From OMII01 sp947467385 (GTDB lineage: Bacteria > Bdellovibrionota_C > UBA2361 > OMII01), in contig JBIKLA010000019.1 of the NCBI GenBank assembly GCA_044360075.1, positions 1 to 64,000 on the forward strand: a stretch of 64,000 nt of DNA, in the 5' to 3' direction. The notes beneath the pieces are model-generated. The model was given only the letters and a program-made list of their open reading frames with translations. It had not been told where the DNA came from and did no database searches. The position numbers and the translations under genes are program-made. Of the stretch, positions 62,389-64,000 are shown piece after piece; within the stretch, counting starts at the first letter, position 1; each line of letters starts with the position of its first letter.

Positions 62389-63789
62389 ATGGTTTTTTTC
62401 CCGTGCGGGAGGGGTGTCCACATCTGTCGGCGGGGGAGCTGGGCGCTTATTGCCGCGATAGCGGCTGCGCTTGCCGCTTCGGCTGCGGTATCAGAGTCTG
62501 TTGCCCAGGAGGGAGGAATCATCCCCGACAAAGAGCTGATGATAACCAGTCTCTCAGTGGTAGAAGATGCCAGCCGCACGGCGAACAGCTGTGACCCCTC
62601 TACCGCGCCGGTGGGGACTTTGCCTGTGTGGAGCTTCGGGCGCCTCATGAAAGATATGAGTGGCTCACAGGACCCGTCTGATTTCGCCCTGCTGTGGTTG
62701 AGGACCTGGAAGAATGCGCAAACCATAAACGACGATGTTGTCAGGGCCCGGGCGAGTATTGAGAGGGAAGTGTTGGAGCCGTGGCTAGCGCGAAGTGGAG
62801 GCAAGAAGCTCGACCTGCGCAAAGCTCCCTTTCGCCTCCTCGCCATCGCCTTTCGCCCAGACCTGCGGGATCGCACGAAAGGAAAGGCGGGCGAGGGGCG
62901 ATTTATCTTCGGGGCGCTCGACAGAAATTGCCAGCCTATGCAGTTTACCGTCATTTTCGAGTACATGCTGCCCACGGCATCGTGCAGCCAAACTATGCGA
63001 TGGGCAGCACGATTTCACGCCCTAGGGGATATCCCATTCGGGAAGCAGTACAACGCTGGCCTTGAGGCGATAACGGAGACATTTACGGCGCCACGACCGG
63101 CCTTGAAGAGGCCAAATGGCAGCCTCCTCAGCCAACTTCGCACGAATGAGATCTCAGGCGGATCGCAGTGGCAGCTTCGTGAATTTTCCCTGGTGCCGGA
63201 GGGTGGCCAGCACAAGGCGCTTCTGCGGCCTGCTACCGTTAAGCAAACGCCTAAGATATCCGTAAACAAGTCGGATACATTGAGGGATTTCATCAATAAT
63301 AACCAGAGAGCTATCTTGAATGAGACCTTCGTTGTTCCTGCGTCCATGCTTGCAGGCGCATCGGTCGTGACCGGGGAACCCTGGAGGGCGAGGGGCGTTA
63401 TCAACAACAACGCGCGCCATAAGTTTGCCCTCAACACATGCTCAGGATGCCACGCGACTGAAACTGGCGTGTTGTTTGTTCATGTAGGGGTTCGCGAGGC
63501 CAAGACAGAGTCGATGCTTTCGCCGTTCATTCTCGGCAAAACGGGGAGAGATCCGGTGTCTGGCGAAAAACGGTCGTTCTCTGAGATGGAGAGGCGAATC
63601 TCAGACTATTCGGTTCTGCTCAACACACAGTGCCGGGGGCGCAGCGGGCCCGGCACGCAAAGTGTCTCTTCCCAAGCAAACGTCGCGGAGCAGTTTTATT
63701 GCGAGGTGGGCCAGCCGAACAATCTTCCCGGGATCTCCCCCTCCGGCTTGGAGCGGGGGTATGTCAGGGCGGGAGGGCCACTTCACTAA
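62389..63789 (+). CDS. Secreted protein with single haem c motif
   Basis: A 466-residue exported protein. A basic start and hydrophobic core (ALIAAIAAALAASAAV) form a signal peptide of about 40 residues. The body (residues 45-330) contains DPSDFALLWLRTW and FGALDRNCQPMQFTVIFEY with paired Cys. Near residue 357 is one haem-attachment site, CSGCH, in KFALNTCSGCHATETGVLFVHVG, followed by a Ser/Gly-rich C-terminus with two more Cys. I do not recognise the family; a monohaem periplasmic or surface protein is likely. GGAGAGG precedes the ATG. The last 211 bases of the window show no gene. Confidence 0.8.
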   Translation: MVFFPCGRGVHICRRGSWALIAAIAAALAASAAVSESVAQEGGIIPDKELMITSLSVVEDASRTANSCDPSTAPVGTLPVWSFGRLMKDMSGSQDPSDFALLWLRTWKNAQTINDDVVRARASIEREVLEPWLARSGGKKLDLRKAPFRLLAIAFRPDLRDRTKGKAGEGRFIFGALDRNCQPMQFTVIFEYMLPTASCSQTMRWAARFHALGDIPFGKQYNAGLEAITETFTAPRPALKRPNGSLLSQLRTNEISGGSQWQLREFSLVPEGGQHKALLRPATVKQTPKISVNKSDTLRDFINNNQRAILNETFVVPASMLAGASVVTGEPWRARGVINNNARHKFALNTCSGCHATETGVLFVHVGVREAKTESMLSPFILGKTGRDPVSGEKRSFSEMERRISDYSVLLNTQCRGRSGPGTQSVSSQANVAEQFYCEVGQPNNLPGISPSGLERGYVRAGGPLH

Positions 63790-64000
63790 TTGAAAAAGAG
63801 CGTAGCCCTCCAGCGTGCTCGGCAAGGCTCAACTTCAACGGTGTGATCGGGCACCTTCTCTCGATAGCTCTGATGTAGTCTTGAGTAAGGCTTTTTTCCC
63901 GCCCGGCATCTTCCGCTTTCTGCCATACTTGGATTTCTGGCGTTGAGGGAAGGCAATTGTTCTGCTTCTGGCGGTGCCCTATAGTTTAGGCCACATGCAG

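Overview
The window looks like bacterial chromosome from a Gram-negative, respiring organism. By eye it is roughly 60% G+C, genes are densely packed, and many overlap by a few bases. Outer-membrane biogenesis (a TamB/Omp85-type protein), alternative complex III, c-type cytochromes, LPS-type sugar nucleotide genes and a Tat signal all fit a didermic aerobe. The order glyA-nrdR-ribBA-nusB and the actABCDEF cluster resemble deltaproteobacterial-type lineages (Myxococcota, Bdellovibrionota, Desulfobacterota or an uncultivated relative). That placement is inference; no rRNA is present to test it.

Layout. 1-836: tandem and direct repeats followed by non-coding DNA with hairpins. 0.8-12.7 kb: a carbohydrate region with a GH63 glucosidase, a polytopic membrane protein, a zinc-ribbon methyltransferase, a tightly coupled CDP-sugar operon (rfbF, rfbG, C-methyltransferase, epimerase, reductase) and a GtrB-like glycosyltransferase. 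12.7-23.2 kb: housekeeping metabolism (CRP/FNR regulator, ribD, acetoacetyl-CoA synthetase, an HDOD-like protein, oligopeptidase A, nadB, gabD). 23.4-31.0 kb: a complete alternative complex III operon, actABCDEF, which oxidises quinol and passes electrons to cytochrome c or a terminal oxidase. 31.1-38.6 kb: rpmF-plsX-fabG, an unknown gene on the other strand, then acpP, a terminator, and glyA-nrdR-ribBA-nusB. 38.6-45.0 kb: four minus-strand genes: two large membrane proteins, a TPR-like protein and an AI-2E family transporter.

45.2-50.9 kb holds the most striking gene. It is one 1907-residue reading frame joining a TamB-like translocation domain to six POTRA repeats and an Omp85 (TamA/BamA-type) barrel. 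In E. coli these are two proteins, TamB in the inner membrane and TamA in the outer membrane; here one chain could span the whole envelope. 51.2-54.1 kb: a tetrapyrrole-methylase family protein, lipA and a dihydrolipoamide acetyltransferase, the enzyme and its substrate side by side. 54.5-57.1 kb: an unrecognised 868-residue, beta-rich protein behind a promoter-like site containing a perfect inverted repeat. 57.4-59.9 kb: a membrane protein divergent from xseA-xseB.

59.9-62.0 kb is a decayed or acquired patch. It has a small multidrug resistance (SMR) pseudogene with two nonsense codons, an IS3-family orfA fossil, an A+T-richer secreted Cys-rich/Thr-Pro-repeat protein, and the C-terminal piece of a second SMR gene. 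A secreted protein with one haem-binding motif closes the window. I found no rRNA, tRNA, CRISPR array, intact transposase or prophage.
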